Made by a program: the position numbers and the translations under genes. From Phytohabitans aurantiacus (GTDB lineage: Bacteria > Actinomycetota > Actinomycetes > Mycobacteriales > Micromonosporaceae), in NCBI RefSeq assembly GCF_027923225.1, contig NZ_BSDI01000002.1:1-64000 (forward strand): a stretch of DNA of 64,000 nucleotides, read 5' to 3'. The notes beneath the pieces are model-generated. The model ran no database searches, was not told the origin of the DNA, and saw only the letters and a list, made by a program, of their open reading frames with translations. This document shows, one piece after another, positions 1-8,300 of the stretch. Every line of letters starts with the position of its first letter. The stretch's first letter is position 1.

Positions 1-461
1 CGATGGAGTAAAGATTTCACCGTCCCGGGACGGCAGCCGAGCGCTTCAGCGATCGCCGCCTCCGGCAGGTCAAGATAGAAACGCAGAAACACGGCCGCAC
101 GCTGACGGCGACCCAACGCCAGCAACGCCTGACGCACCGCGGCACCGTCCTCAGCCGACGGTGAAAACACCGGCGGCGAACCGCGAGCCACATGCCGGCG
201 AGCCACCACCAAACGCCGCCACCACGACCGCGACCGGTTCACCACCACCGTATGCAGCCAACTCTCCGGCTCACGAACCGACGGCCAATGCCGGTACAGC
301 TCGACGAACGCCTCCTGCACAATGTCCTCGGCCGCCGCCACACTGTCCGTAATCACATACGCCAACCGGATCATGCCGTCGTAATGCGCCCGATACACCG
401 CGCCGAAATCATCCAACGCGCTCCCGCCCACCTCGGGCTCCCTAACCGCAGACCGTGTCAC
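1..461 (-). CDS. ECF-type RNA polymerase sigma factor, C-terminus cut by window edge
   Basis: Partial gene read on the minus strand; only the first ~153 residues are inside the window. Region 2 is visible near residues 18-60 (DDFGAVYRAHYDGMIRLAYV, then EDIVQEAFVELYRHW) and region 4 near residues 110-150 (ALGRRQRAAVFLRFYLDL, then an HTH containing GCRPGTVKSLLHR). This order is that of the small extracytoplasmic-function sigma factors, which direct RNA polymerase to a limited regulon. The GTG at 461 gives the longest reading; a GTG at 431 is preceded by AGGGAG six bases upstream and may be the true start. No anti-sigma factor is visible because the downstream side lies outside the window. Confidence 0.85.
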   Translation of the reverse strand, partial: MTRSAVREPEVGGSALDDFGAVYRAHYDGMIRLAYVITDSVAAAEDIVQEAFVELYRHWPSVREPESWLHTVVVNRSRSWWRRLVVARRHVARGSPPVFSPSAEDGAAVRQALLALGRRQRAAVFLRFYLDLPEAAIAEALGCRPGTVKSLLH

Positions 462-519
462 GCTACCCAGTCGCGCCAACCACCCAATCGGTTCCAAGGA
501 ATCCGATCGTCTCAGGATA

Positions 520-748
520 TGAGCTGCCGCGACGACCGTCGTGCCCCAGACCGTAGCTCCCGCAGCCTCGCCCTCCGCGCCCAGTCACGCTCAACATCCC
601 GACAAAATCCCCGATTTTGTCGCCTCGTACACACCCGGAAGCCGCAACATCAAGGATTTCGCTGCTACGTACGGCCGGGTCGTGTAGCCGCGCACGGTGA
701 GGCCGCGGGAGCAACGGCATGGCGCACGGCGAACGTCGCGGTAGCTCA
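520..748. repeat. MITE-like non-coding element bounded by inverted 67-bp repeats
   Basis: Two copies of a 67-bp dispersed repeat face each other here: copy A at 520-586 (plus) and copy D at 682-748 (minus). They flank about 95 bp that hold a perfect 10-bp hairpin. Further copies lie at 16689-16755 and 61142-61205. Each copy carries a hairpin of the form CGCGACG-NN-CGTCGCG and a second CCGCGG...CCGCGG arm; base changes between copies mostly keep the pairing. No coding capacity is apparent. The stretch fills the gap between the sigma factor and the HAD gene. It could be a mobile miniature element, a double terminator or both. Confidence 0.6.
600..622. terminator. Hairpin with 10-bp stem and CCC loop
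   Basis: CGACAAAATC (600-609) pairs perfectly with GATTTTGTCG (613-622) around a three-base loop. The A/T-rich stem tip gives AAAATCCCCGATTTT. It sits between the two inverted repeat copies, downstream of the minus-strand HAD gene, and could stop its transcript. There is no clear U-tract, so terminator function is inferred. Confidence 0.4.
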
Positions 749-771
749 CATCTCTCTTTGCTTGGATCTGT

Positions 772-1437
772 TTAGCGCGAGGATGCGCTTCGACGACCTT
801 GGCGGCGGGCAGACGTGGGGCGGAAGTCGAGGATCGTCTGCGCGGCGGCGGTGAGACTCGGCAGGCACATGTCGGCCGTGACGAGGTCGGCTGGGTCGTG
901 GGTGCTGGCGACCGCGAGCACGGTGCAGCCGGCGCGTTTCGCGGCCAAGACGCCGGCCGGGGCGTCCTCCACCGCCAGGCAGTCGGCCGGAGGGATACCG
1001 AGCCGCTCGGCGGCCATCAAGTAGCAGTCAGCCGACGGTTTGCCGGCCGGCACCTCTTCGCCGTACACCTGGACCTTCGGCAGCGGCAGACCGCACGACT
1101 CGAAGCTCAGCCGCACCGACCACCGGTTGCCCGACGTCACAATGGCCCACGGTCGATCGCGCAGGCTGTCGAGAAGCGTGGCGGCGTGCGGAGCGGCCCG
1201 GACCAGTCCGATCTTTTCGCGCATGAGACCGTCCAGGACAGCGCGCTCGGTGGCGACGTCCAGATGCGGCGCGACCTGGGCGAGGAGGTCTTCGGTGCGG
1301 CGGCCGTGGATGAGCCCGAGAACGTAGCTGACGTCGAGTGAGTGGCGTTTCGCCCAGGTGCCCCAAATGTCTTCGTAGATTGTGGATGTGTCCAACAACA
1401 CACCGTCCACATCGAACAGTACGCCGACATCCGTCAT
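772..1437 (-). CDS. HAD-superfamily sugar phosphatase (subfamily IA-like)
   Basis: 221-residue haloacid-dehalogenase-fold hydrolase. Motif I DVDGVLLD gives the nucleophile D9 and acid/base D11; motif II is TSGN in IVTSGNRWSV; the motif III lysine is in GKPSADCY; motif IV is VEDAPAGVLAAKRAGC. The segment between motif I and II is the size of a helical C1 cap, as in beta-phosphoglucomutase and sugar-phosphatase relatives. The ATG at 1437 puts motif I in its usual place near the N-terminus; an in-frame GTG 12 bases upstream is possible. It is divergent from the exporter at 1592 and borders the cyclitol-like gene set, so dephosphorylating a cyclitol or sugar phosphate is a reasonable inferred role. 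Substrate cannot be read from sequence. Confidence 0.85.
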   Translation of the reverse strand: MTDVGVLFDVDGVLLDTSTIYEDIWGTWAKRHSLDVSYVLGLIHGRRTEDLLAQVAPHLDVATERAVLDGLMREKIGLVRAAPHAATLLDSLRDRPWAIVTSGNRWSVRLSFESCGLPLPKVQVYGEEVPAGKPSADCYLMAAERLGIPPADCLAVEDAPAGVLAAKRAGCTVLAVASTHDPADLVTADMCLPSLTAAAQTILDFRPTSARRQGRRSASSR

Positions 1438-1591
1438 AGCTGCGCTCACGCCCTTCGATGTCGAAGACCCGTCGTACTGGCGCCCATGGTTCGGCATCAA
1501 CTCGCTTATCGCAAGCCTTGCGTAAGCCGCGTCCGCGTGGACATCATGTTCCTCGATATCGACCGACTTCTACGGGGGAGTGTCTGTCGTC

Positions 1592-2869
1592 GTGTCTTTC
1601 TTCGCAGTGCGCGGCAGTCAGCGGGCGGTCGATCAGGTGACCGCGGCCGGTGGCCTGAGGGTGCGAGTCGCGGTGGGCGCGGGAGCATTCGTCGGGATGG
1701 GACTGCAGGTCGGCGTGTGGTCGGTGCTGATCGCCGATCTTGCCGGTGCGCTGCGGCTGAGCCCGGGCACGCTCGGCGCGGCCTTGATCGTGCAGATCGT
1801 CGCCATGATCGTGTCGGTCGTGGTGGGCGGGCAGGTGGTGGACCGCGTGGGGCGGCGGCCGGTCGTGATCCTCGGCTTCGCGCTGGGTGGCGTCGCGTTC
1901 CTGCTGTTCGCCCGGGTCGGCACCGTGACCGGCCTGGTCGCCGTACTGCTGATCTTCGGAGCCGGTGGCAGCCTCATAGACATTTCGGCAAACGCCATCG
2001 GCGCGGACATTGAACGGCAATACCACACACAGGTCATGAACTGGCTGCATGCCGGATACAGCATCGGGCTGGCGCTGGGCGCTGGTTTGGCGGTTTTGGG
2101 CATCATGTCGGGCTGGCAGTACCGGTCGGTCTTCGTTGCGCTGGCGCTGATGCTCGGTGTCTTCGCCGTGGCTCTGGTCCGGTTGCCGATGCCGCGCCGG
2201 ATACACCGTGGCGAGGCGCCGACGGCCCTGGCGTCACAGCTCGATGGCGGCGACCGGCGCCACGCGTGGCAGGTCATCGCCGCGCCGGCGGTGCTTCTGC
2301 TCACCTGCGTCGTGTTCGCCGCCTACCTGATCGAGAGCACGTTCAACAGTTTCCTCTCGCTCTACCTGCGGTCGGTGTTCTCATCGGGTGCCGCGCTGGC
2401 CGGCGCGGGCGTTCTGGCCGTGGCGATCGCCGGGATCGCGGGCCGACTCATCGGCGGCAGCGCGGTACGCCAGGTGGGTTCGCGTCACACATTCCTGCTC
2501 GCCGCCGCGCTGGTGTTGGTCGGCCTGGCCGCCGCGGTCGCCACCGGCAGTGCGCTGGTGACGCTGATCGGGCTGCTGCTGGTCGCGTTCGCGCTCGCCC
2601 CGGTCGTGCCGACCGCGCTGTCGGAGGTGGCCCGAGCCATGCCGTCGCACGCCGGCCGGGCGGTCGGCACGGTCGGCGCGGTGGGCTATGTAGCGATCGC
2701 GGCCGGCCCGGCACTGACCGGGGCACTGGCTGACAAGACCAGTCTGCGCTTCGCGATCGGCGCGTTGATGCTGGCCGCGGCCGCCATCGCGGTGGCCGGT
2801 TCGATCACGATCCCGCCTCGGGCGGTGGTCGGCACCACCGACAGAGAACTGTCTACATCGGACACCTGA
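1592..2869 (+). CDS. MFS transporter, probable exporter
   Basis: About 425-residue major-facilitator membrane protein with roughly twelve hydrophobic segments. The loop after the second segment carries the MFS-type DRVGRRPVV motif (GQVVDRVGRRPVVILGFALG), which marks the cytoplasmic 2-3 loop. I chose the GTG at 1592 because GGGGGAG lies about 11 bases upstream; the first in-frame GTG at 1580 has the purine run directly against it. The stop is followed after 27 bp by the GH5-like gene on the same strand with its own GGGGGAGAGG site, so it can head the operon. Its place in a pathway cluster suggests export of the product or uptake of a sugar precursor. MFS substrate specificity is not readable. 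Confidence 0.85.
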   Translation: MSFFAVRGSQRAVDQVTAAGGLRVRVAVGAGAFVGMGLQVGVWSVLIADLAGALRLSPGTLGAALIVQIVAMIVSVVVGGQVVDRVGRRPVVILGFALGGVAFLLFARVGTVTGLVAVLLIFGAGGSLIDISANAIGADIERQYHTQVMNWLHAGYSIGLALGAGLAVLGIMSGWQYRSVFVALALMLGVFAVALVRLPMPRRIHRGEAPTALASQLDGGDRRHAWQVIAAPAVLLLTCVVFAAYLIESTFNSFLSLYLRSVFSSGAALAGAGVLAVAIAGIAGRLIGGSAVRQVGSRHTFLLAAALVLVGLAAAVATGSALVTLIGLLLVAFALAPVVPTALSEVARAMPSHAGRAVGTVGAVGYVAIAAGPALTGALADKTSLRFAIGALMLAAAAIAVAGSITIPPRAVVGTTDRELSTSDT

Positions 2870-2896
2870 ATAGTCACCACACGGGGGAGAGGCACA

Positions 2897-4411
2897 ATGA
2901 CCACTGAACGAGGCGGAAACTTGCTGCGCGTAGACGGTCAGCGGTTCGTCAACGGGCGGGGTGCTGAGGTCCGGCTGCGCGGCATCGGCCTCGCGGGTTG
3001 GCTCAACATGGAAAACTGGATCACCGGCTACCCGGCACACGAGCAGGGGCAGCGCGACGCGGTCGCCAGCGTGCTGGGCCCGGAGCGGGCACGGTTCTTC
3101 TTCGACCGCTTTCTCGAACACTTCTTCACCGACGCTGACGCGGCCTTCATCGCGTCGCTGGGGCTCAACTCGGTCCGCATCCCGATCACCTACCGCCATC
3201 TGGAGAGCGACGCGCGTCCGTTCGAGATCATCGAGGACGGCTTTCGCCACCTGGACCGGGCGATCGACGTGCTCGCCCGGCATGGCATCTACTCGATCAT
3301 CGACCTGCACACGCTGCCGGGCTGGCAGAATCACGACTGGCACTGCGACAACCCGACGCACACCGCGCAGTTCTGGCAGCATCGGCACTTCCAGGACCGC
3401 ACGCTCCATCTGTGGCGGATCATCGCGCAGCGATACCAGCACAATGACTGGGTCGCGGGATACAACCCGCTCAACGAGCCGTCTGATCCGACCGGCGAGC
3501 TGGTCGGCCCCTTCAGCCAGGAGCTGATCGAGGTCATCCGTGAGGTCGACCCGAGTCACATCATCTTCCTGGACGGCAACCGGTACGGCAACGACTTCGA
3601 CGTGTTCGACGCGTCGACGCCGAACGTGGTTTTCTCGGCGCACGACTACGCGCCGCCCGGTTACATGCCGGGTGGCCAGTACCCGGGCATCACCCACCTC
3701 ACCCACGTATGGACGCCGACCGACGAGGACACCCACTCGTACGGCGTGCTGCGCCCCACCGACCCGCGTGACCAGTATTTCGACCGCGACACGGTGCGTG
3801 CGATGTTCGACAAGCGCACCGACTTCATGCGTCGCACCGGCACGCCGGTGTGGGTCGGCGAGTTCAATGTCGTATTCACCGGCGACCCGCGGGTCGACGA
3901 GATGCGACTGCGCCTGCTCGGTGACCAGTTCGAAAACTACGAGAGCACCAACTCGAGCTGGGCGTTCTGGCCGCTGAAGGACGTCGGCCTGTGCGCGCCG
4001 ATGTACGTCGACCCGGAGAGCGCGTGGATGCGCCGGCTCGAACCGGTGTTGCGGCGCAAGGCGAAGTTCGGCGCGGACGCGTGGGGCGGCACCCACGACG
4101 CGATCCGGCACGTGATGGGCCCCTTGAAGGAGCTGTTCGCGACGGAGTTCCCGCTGTACCAGCCCGAGCCGTTCGGCGCCGAGTTCCTGATCAACCGGTT
4201 GGTGCCGCAGATCCTCTTCGCCGAGGCCCTGCTGCCCGAGTTCGGTGAGCTGTTCCGCGACATGGACGAAACCGCCATCGACGAGATGATGCAGTCGTTC
4301 CGGTTCGAAAACTGCCGCCCCCGAGAACCGTTGATCGAGCTGCTTCGCAAGGCGACCGGCGGCGGCGCCGCGCAGCAGATCGGCGACGGCGAGCCGGCGG
4401 GGGCACCGTGA
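2897..4411 (+). CDS. GH5-like glycoside hydrolase, cytoplasmic
   Basis: 504-residue (beta/alpha)8 glycosidase of the cellulase/exo-1,3-glucanase type. The N-terminus has LRGIGLAGWLNMENW, typical of fungal and actinobacterial GH5 exo-glucanase relatives. The acid/base is E194 in GYNPLNEPSD and the nucleophile E322 in PVWVGEFNV, both preceded by the expected hydrophobic strands; conserved His and Asn positions precede E194. There is no signal peptide, so it acts inside the cell, unlike most GH5 enzymes. The C-terminal ~120 residues go beyond the barrel and are not recognised. Its stop overlaps the GTG of the cyclase gene (GTGA), so the two are translationally coupled. A role in releasing a sugar or in transglycosylation within the pathway is inference. 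Confidence 0.85.
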   Translation: MTTERGGNLLRVDGQRFVNGRGAEVRLRGIGLAGWLNMENWITGYPAHEQGQRDAVASVLGPERARFFFDRFLEHFFTDADAAFIASLGLNSVRIPITYRHLESDARPFEIIEDGFRHLDRAIDVLARHGIYSIIDLHTLPGWQNHDWHCDNPTHTAQFWQHRHFQDRTLHLWRIIAQRYQHNDWVAGYNPLNEPSDPTGELVGPFSQELIEVIREVDPSHIIFLDGNRYGNDFDVFDASTPNVVFSAHDYAPPGYMPGGQYPGITHLTHVWTPTDEDTHSYGVLRPTDPRDQYFDRDTVRAMFDKRTDFMRRTGTPVWVGEFNVVFTGDPRVDEMRLRLLGDQFENYESTNSSWAFWPLKDVGLCAPMYVDPESAWMRRLEPVLRRKAKFGADAWGGTHDAIRHVMGPLKELFATEFPLYQPEPFGAEFLINRLVPQILFAEALLPEFGELFRDMDETAIDEMMQSFRFENCRPREPLIELLRKATGGGAAQQIGDGEPAGAP

Positions 4412-6057
4412 CGGTCGCATCGACGAGCCGCGACGTCGGATCCGGTTCCGTGGTCGGGCGGATCGAGGCACGGCTGGACTGCGAGGTCGAGGTCGAGGCG
4501 GTACCCGGGCTGTTCGACCCCGAAAACACCGCCCTGCTGCGGCACCTGCGCGACGCCCGGCGGCTGCTGGTGGTCGTCGACGCGCACCGTGCCGCGCCGC
4601 TGCGGGCCTACCTGGACCAGCAGATCTGGCGCGGCCGGCTCGACGGATACACCGAAGTGGACAGTGCGACCTTCGACCGCCTGTCGCCGCTGGCGGCGGT
4701 GGAGCGGATCGCCGAGGAGGCGGCTTCGGCCGGCCTGGGCCGGTCGGACGCGTTCCTCAGCTACTGCGGTCCCGCCGTCTCCGACTACGTCCTCATCACC
4801 GCCGCGTTGTTCCGGCGGCACACCCGAGCGGTACGGCTCGTCGCCGGCCCACCGCACAACCTGCGGCCCAGCCCACGCACCGCGCTGCCGGACGCGGGGT
4901 TGGCGGTATGGCACCGGGAGGTCCGGGTGGTGGTGCCCGACGCGTCGCCCACCGGTGGGTCCCAGCGTGGCGTCATCGAGCAGTCGTACCGGGTGGAGCT
5001 GGCGCCGTCGATCTTCACCAGCCAGGCCGACCCGCTGCGCGCCTGGCTGCCCGACGGCGCCAAGGTGCTGGCCGTGGTCGACGCGTTCTCGCCCGACGTG
5101 GTGGCCGGCGTGCGGCGCTACTTTCACCCGCACGCCGTCGTACCGGTGGTCAGCTCGGCGCACACCAAGACGCTCGGCCACGCCGGCGAGTTGCTGGCCA
5201 CCGCTCGGGCGCTGGACCTCGGCCCCGAGGACCGGATCGTGGCGGTGGGCGGTGGCATGCTGCTCGACCTGGTCGGCACGATGGCGCTGCTCTATCAGGG
5301 CCAGACACCGTACCTGCGGGTGCCGACCACCCTGGTCGGTCTGATCGACGCGGGAGTCGGTCTCAAGGTCGGTGTCGACGTCAACCAGCGGCGCAACCTG
5401 CTGGGCGGTTATCGACCTCCGCTAGCCTGCCTGTGCGACACGACCTTCCTGCGGACGCTGCCACGGGCCGAGATACGGTGCGGTCTGGCCGAAGCGATCA
5501 AGATCGCGATGGTGGCCGACGGGCCCCTGCTCGATCTCCTCGAGGAGCATTACGAGGACCTGTTCGAGCGGCCGGACGGGCCGGTCGCCGAGGAGATCGT
5601 GCGGCGCTCGATCGCCGCGATGATGCGGGAGCTCGCCGGAAACCCGTACGAGAAGGAACTGCGGCGCCTTCCCGACTTCGGGCACGAGTTCGGGCACCTG
5701 CTGGAGACCGCGTCCGGATACGCGTTGCGGCACGGCGAGGCGGTGTCGATCGGCATGGCGTTCGCGGGCCACCTTGGCGTGCAGACCGGCCGGCTGCCGT
5801 CCGCCGCGTACGAACGGATGGTCCGGCTGCTGCTGCGCGTCGGGTTGCCGGTGTACAGCCCGCTGTGCCGACCGGAGCGGCTCTGGCGCTGGCTGGGCAG
5901 CGACATCTCGGCGCACAAGGGCGGCCGGCCCCACCTGGTCGTGCCGACCGGGGTCGGGCGCGGCGGCTTCATCGACTCGATGCACGAGCTCAACCCCGAC
6001 CTGCTCCGGCGGGCGTGCGCGGATCTGATCCGCCGCCAGGCGGAGGTGGCGCCGTGA
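4408..6057 (+). CDS. Sugar-phosphate cyclase (DHQ-synthase fold, EEVS-like) with duplicated N-terminal half
   Basis: 549 residues against about 360-420 for the family. Residues ~195-545 form a complete dehydroquinate-synthase-type cyclase: NAD loop GGG 281-283 with D287, PTT 306-308, K320, zinc ligands E362, H426 and H442, plus K365 and R419. Compared with DHQ synthase, the position of K250 reads M405 and that of N268 reads D423, both as I recall for C7 cyclases that use sedoheptulose 7-phosphate. H275 is kept (H430), whereas EEVS usually has Pro. Residues ~30-145 resemble the NAD-binding half again (LFDPENTALLRHLRDARRLL; LGRSDAFLSYCGPAVSDYVL) but lack the glycine triplet. Overlaps the next gene by GTGA. 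Product assignment (2-epi-5-epi-valiolone or relative) is inference. Confidence 0.8.
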   Translation: MTVASTSRDVGSGSVVGRIEARLDCEVEVEAVPGLFDPENTALLRHLRDARRLLVVVDAHRAAPLRAYLDQQIWRGRLDGYTEVDSATFDRLSPLAAVERIAEEAASAGLGRSDAFLSYCGPAVSDYVLITAALFRRHTRAVRLVAGPPHNLRPSPRTALPDAGLAVWHREVRVVVPDASPTGGSQRGVIEQSYRVELAPSIFTSQADPLRAWLPDGAKVLAVVDAFSPDVVAGVRRYFHPHAVVPVVSSAHTKTLGHAGELLATARALDLGPEDRIVAVGGGMLLDLVGTMALLYQGQTPYLRVPTTLVGLIDAGVGLKVGVDVNQRRNLLGGYRPPLACLCDTTFLRTLPRAEIRCGLAEAIKIAMVADGPLLDLLEEHYEDLFERPDGPVAEEIVRRSIAAMMRELAGNPYEKELRRLPDFGHEFGHLLETASGYALRHGEAVSIGMAFAGHLGVQTGRLPSAAYERMVRLLLRVGLPVYSPLCRPERLWRWLGSDISAHKGGRPHLVVPTGVGRGGFIDSMHELNPDLLRRACADLIRRQAEVAP

Positions 6058-8300
6058 TCGGGCCGCGCCCGCACGTCGCCATCGTGGTCGACGCCGGCGG
6101 CACCACGACGCGGCTGTCGCTCGCCGAAAACGGCCGGCTCACCGGCGCGGTTCTGCGGGTGCCGACCCCGAGCCCGCGGCTCGGGGTCACCAAGCCCGCC
6201 GGGCCACTGCTCGATCTGGTGGCCGAGCACGCCAACCGGCTGCGCGACGCGGCACCGGACCGGCGCGTCGACGCGATCGGGGTGGCGCTCGGCGCGGTCG
6301 TCACGAGCGCCGGAGTGGTGCGCAACGCGTCGACGTTGTGGCTGGCGCCAGCGACCGGTCTGGACCTCGCCGCCGCGCTGCGTGACCGGCTGCCGTGGGC
6401 GCCGGTCACCGTCGTCAACGATGTGGCCGCCGCACCCTGGCACTACCGGGAGCTGGGGCGGTTCATCTACGCGACGATCAGCACGGGCGTCGCACTCAAG
6501 GTTTTCGACGCCGGCCTGCCCGGCACGCGCAAGGTGCTGCTCGACCCCGACTGGCTCGGCGGCGAGTCGGGACACTCCATTGTAGACCCGACGGTCCTGG
6601 ACGCGGTGCCCGGCGGTGCCGCGGCCGCCCTCCGGCTGGGGCGGGCCGCGGCGGGTGGCGACCCGGATGCCCGGGCCGAGCTGGACCGCCTCGACCTGCC
6701 CTGGTGTGAGTGCGGCGCGGTCGGCGACCTGTGCGCGTACGCCAGCGGCCCGGGCACCGTCCGGGTCGCCGCCATGCGGGCCCGGCGCGACCCGGACCGG
6801 TTCGCCGGCTCGGTCCTCGCGGAGCTGAGCGGTTCGGACCCGGGGCGGATCGACGCGCGGGCGCTCGCCGCGGCCGCCGCGCGCGGCGACTCGTTCACCG
6901 CGGCGGTCCTGCACCGGGTGACCCGCCCGCTGGCGGCCCGGTTGCTGCAACTCTGCGCCGACCTCGGCCTGAGCCGCGCGGTGATCGCCGGCGGGTTCGC
7001 GTACGGGGTCGGCGCGCCGTGGTTCGACGCGCTGCGGTCCAATCTGGACGATCTGATGGTCGACGCCGGCTGGTTCACCGGCTGGACCGCGGAGCGCCGC
7101 GCCGGCCTGCTCGTCTGCCCGCCGGACACCGATGACGCACCACTGGCCGGGCTGGCCGCGCTGCTGGCCGAGGGCAGCAGCCGGTACCTGAGCCTGGTCA
7201 AGCCGGTGGGCGAAGGACGGCTGAGCGTCGTGGAGCGCGAGGCGCACGCATGCGGGCGAGAGCAGGTCCAGCTGCGGATGCGGTACGCCGGCATCTGCGG
7301 CACCGACCTTCGAATCCTGCGCGGCGACGTGGGCTGCGAGCCCGAGATCCCGGGTCACGAGTGTGTGGCCGAGGTGGTCGCGGTCGGTTCCTCGGTCACC
7401 GAGCTGCGAGTCGGCCAGATGGTGACCCTCAACCCGAACAACCCGCTGGACGACAGCGACAAGCTGGGGCACAACCGATCGGGCGTCTTCACCCAGCTGA
7501 TGACGTTCGACAGGGGCGTGGTCAGCCGCGGCCAGGTGATCGAGGTACCGGCTACCGCCGGACCGGAGTGGGTGCTGGTCGAACCGCTGGCCGGGGCGGT
7601 ACGGGCCCAACGGGCGACGGCCCAGCTGGTGCCGGCCGAGCGGGTGTTGGTGGTCGGCGGCGGCCTGTCCGGCCTGATCCACCTCGGCCTGGCCCGGCTC
7701 GGGGGAGCGGAGACCGTACTGCTGGCCAGCCGGTCCGCGGCAACGCTGGAGCGCGCCATCCGGCGGGGTTTCTGCGAGCCCAAGTACGCGCTGCCGCTGG
7801 ACGATGAGCTGGTCGCCGCGGTCCTGGCCGCGACCGGCGGGCGTGGGGTGGACGCCTTGTACGTCGCCGTCGGCGCGAACGTCGGCACGTCGATCGTGGC
7901 GGGGCTGTGGCCGGCGCTGGCCGAGACCGCCGCGGTCAACCTGTACGGAGGCTTTCCGGCAGACGCCCGGCTGCCGGTCGGCGGCGACGAGGTGGTGCCC
8001 GTCGGCCCGCTGCGCTCCGCCGCGGCCCACCAGTGGGTCGACAATCCGGCTGGTGGCCGGGCGGTGGTCCTCGGCAATCGCGGTGGCCTGCGGGAGGACA
8101 TGCTCGCCGCGGCCGAGCTGTGCCGCGGCGACGCCGGGCGCGAACTGGGCCTGGACCGTCTGGTGACGCACATCGTCTCGCTGTTGGCGGCGCCTGATGT
8201 GGCGGCCGAGCTGGCCCAGTACGGCACCGTCAACGGCCAGCCGGCGCTGCGCGCGGTGATCGATACCGGGCTGCCGGGGACGGTGGTGCGGGAGTGCTGA
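6054..8300 (+). CDS. Fusion protein: ROK-type sugar/cyclitol kinase + zinc-type alcohol dehydrogenase
   Basis: One uninterrupted 748-residue frame with two enzymes. Residues 1-~378 are a ROK-like kinase: phosphate loop DAGGTTTR from D13, catalytic N122-D123 in VVNDVAAAPW, E171/H174 in GGESGH, and cysteines C218, C220, C227 in the ROK zinc region. Residues ~380-748 are a medium-chain dehydrogenase: C415 in YAGICGTD, GHE 434-436, a VLVVGGGLSGLIHLGLA Rossmann loop. The lobe that normally carries the four structural-zinc cysteines has none. GGAGG lies seven bases before the GTG, which overlaps the cyclase stop. Validamycin and acarbose pathways encode a ROK-family cyclitol kinase and a zinc dehydrogenase as separate proteins, so the fusion fits consecutive steps on one cyclitol. 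Substrate is inferred. Confidence 0.85.
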   Translation: MIGPRPHVAIVVDAGGTTTRLSLAENGRLTGAVLRVPTPSPRLGVTKPAGPLLDLVAEHANRLRDAAPDRRVDAIGVALGAVVTSAGVVRNASTLWLAPATGLDLAAALRDRLPWAPVTVVNDVAAAPWHYRELGRFIYATISTGVALKVFDAGLPGTRKVLLDPDWLGGESGHSIVDPTVLDAVPGGAAAALRLGRAAAGGDPDARAELDRLDLPWCECGAVGDLCAYASGPGTVRVAAMRARRDPDRFAGSVLAELSGSDPGRIDARALAAAAARGDSFTAAVLHRVTRPLAARLLQLCADLGLSRAVIAGGFAYGVGAPWFDALRSNLDDLMVDAGWFTGWTAERRAGLLVCPPDTDDAPLAGLAALLAEGSSRYLSLVKPVGEGRLSVVEREAHACGREQVQLRMRYAGICGTDLRILRGDVGCEPEIPGHECVAEVVAVGSSVTELRVGQMVTLNPNNPLDDSDKLGHNRSGVFTQLMTFDRGVVSRGQVIEVPATAGPEWVLVEPLAGAVRAQRATAQLVPAERVLVVGGGLSGLIHLGLARLGGAETVLLASRSAATLERAIRRGFCEPKYALPLDDELVAAVLAATGGRGVDALYVAVGANVGTSIVAGLWPALAETAAVNLYGGFPADARLPVGGDEVVPVGPLRSAAAHQWVDNPAGGRAVVLGNRGGLREDMLAAAELCRGDAGRELGLDRLVTHIVSLLAAPDVAAELAQYGTVNGQPALRAVIDTGLPGTVVREC

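Noticed and set aside
4408..6057. Housekeeping 3-dehydroquinate synthase (AroB)
   Set aside because: K250 and N268 equivalents are Met and Asp, there is an extra ~190-residue N-terminus, and no shikimate gene is adjacent.
7180..7300. Separate start for the dehydrogenase half of the kinase-dehydrogenase gene
   Set aside because: No stop interrupts the frame and no GGAGG-type site precedes an in-frame start near residue 380; treated as one fusion protein.
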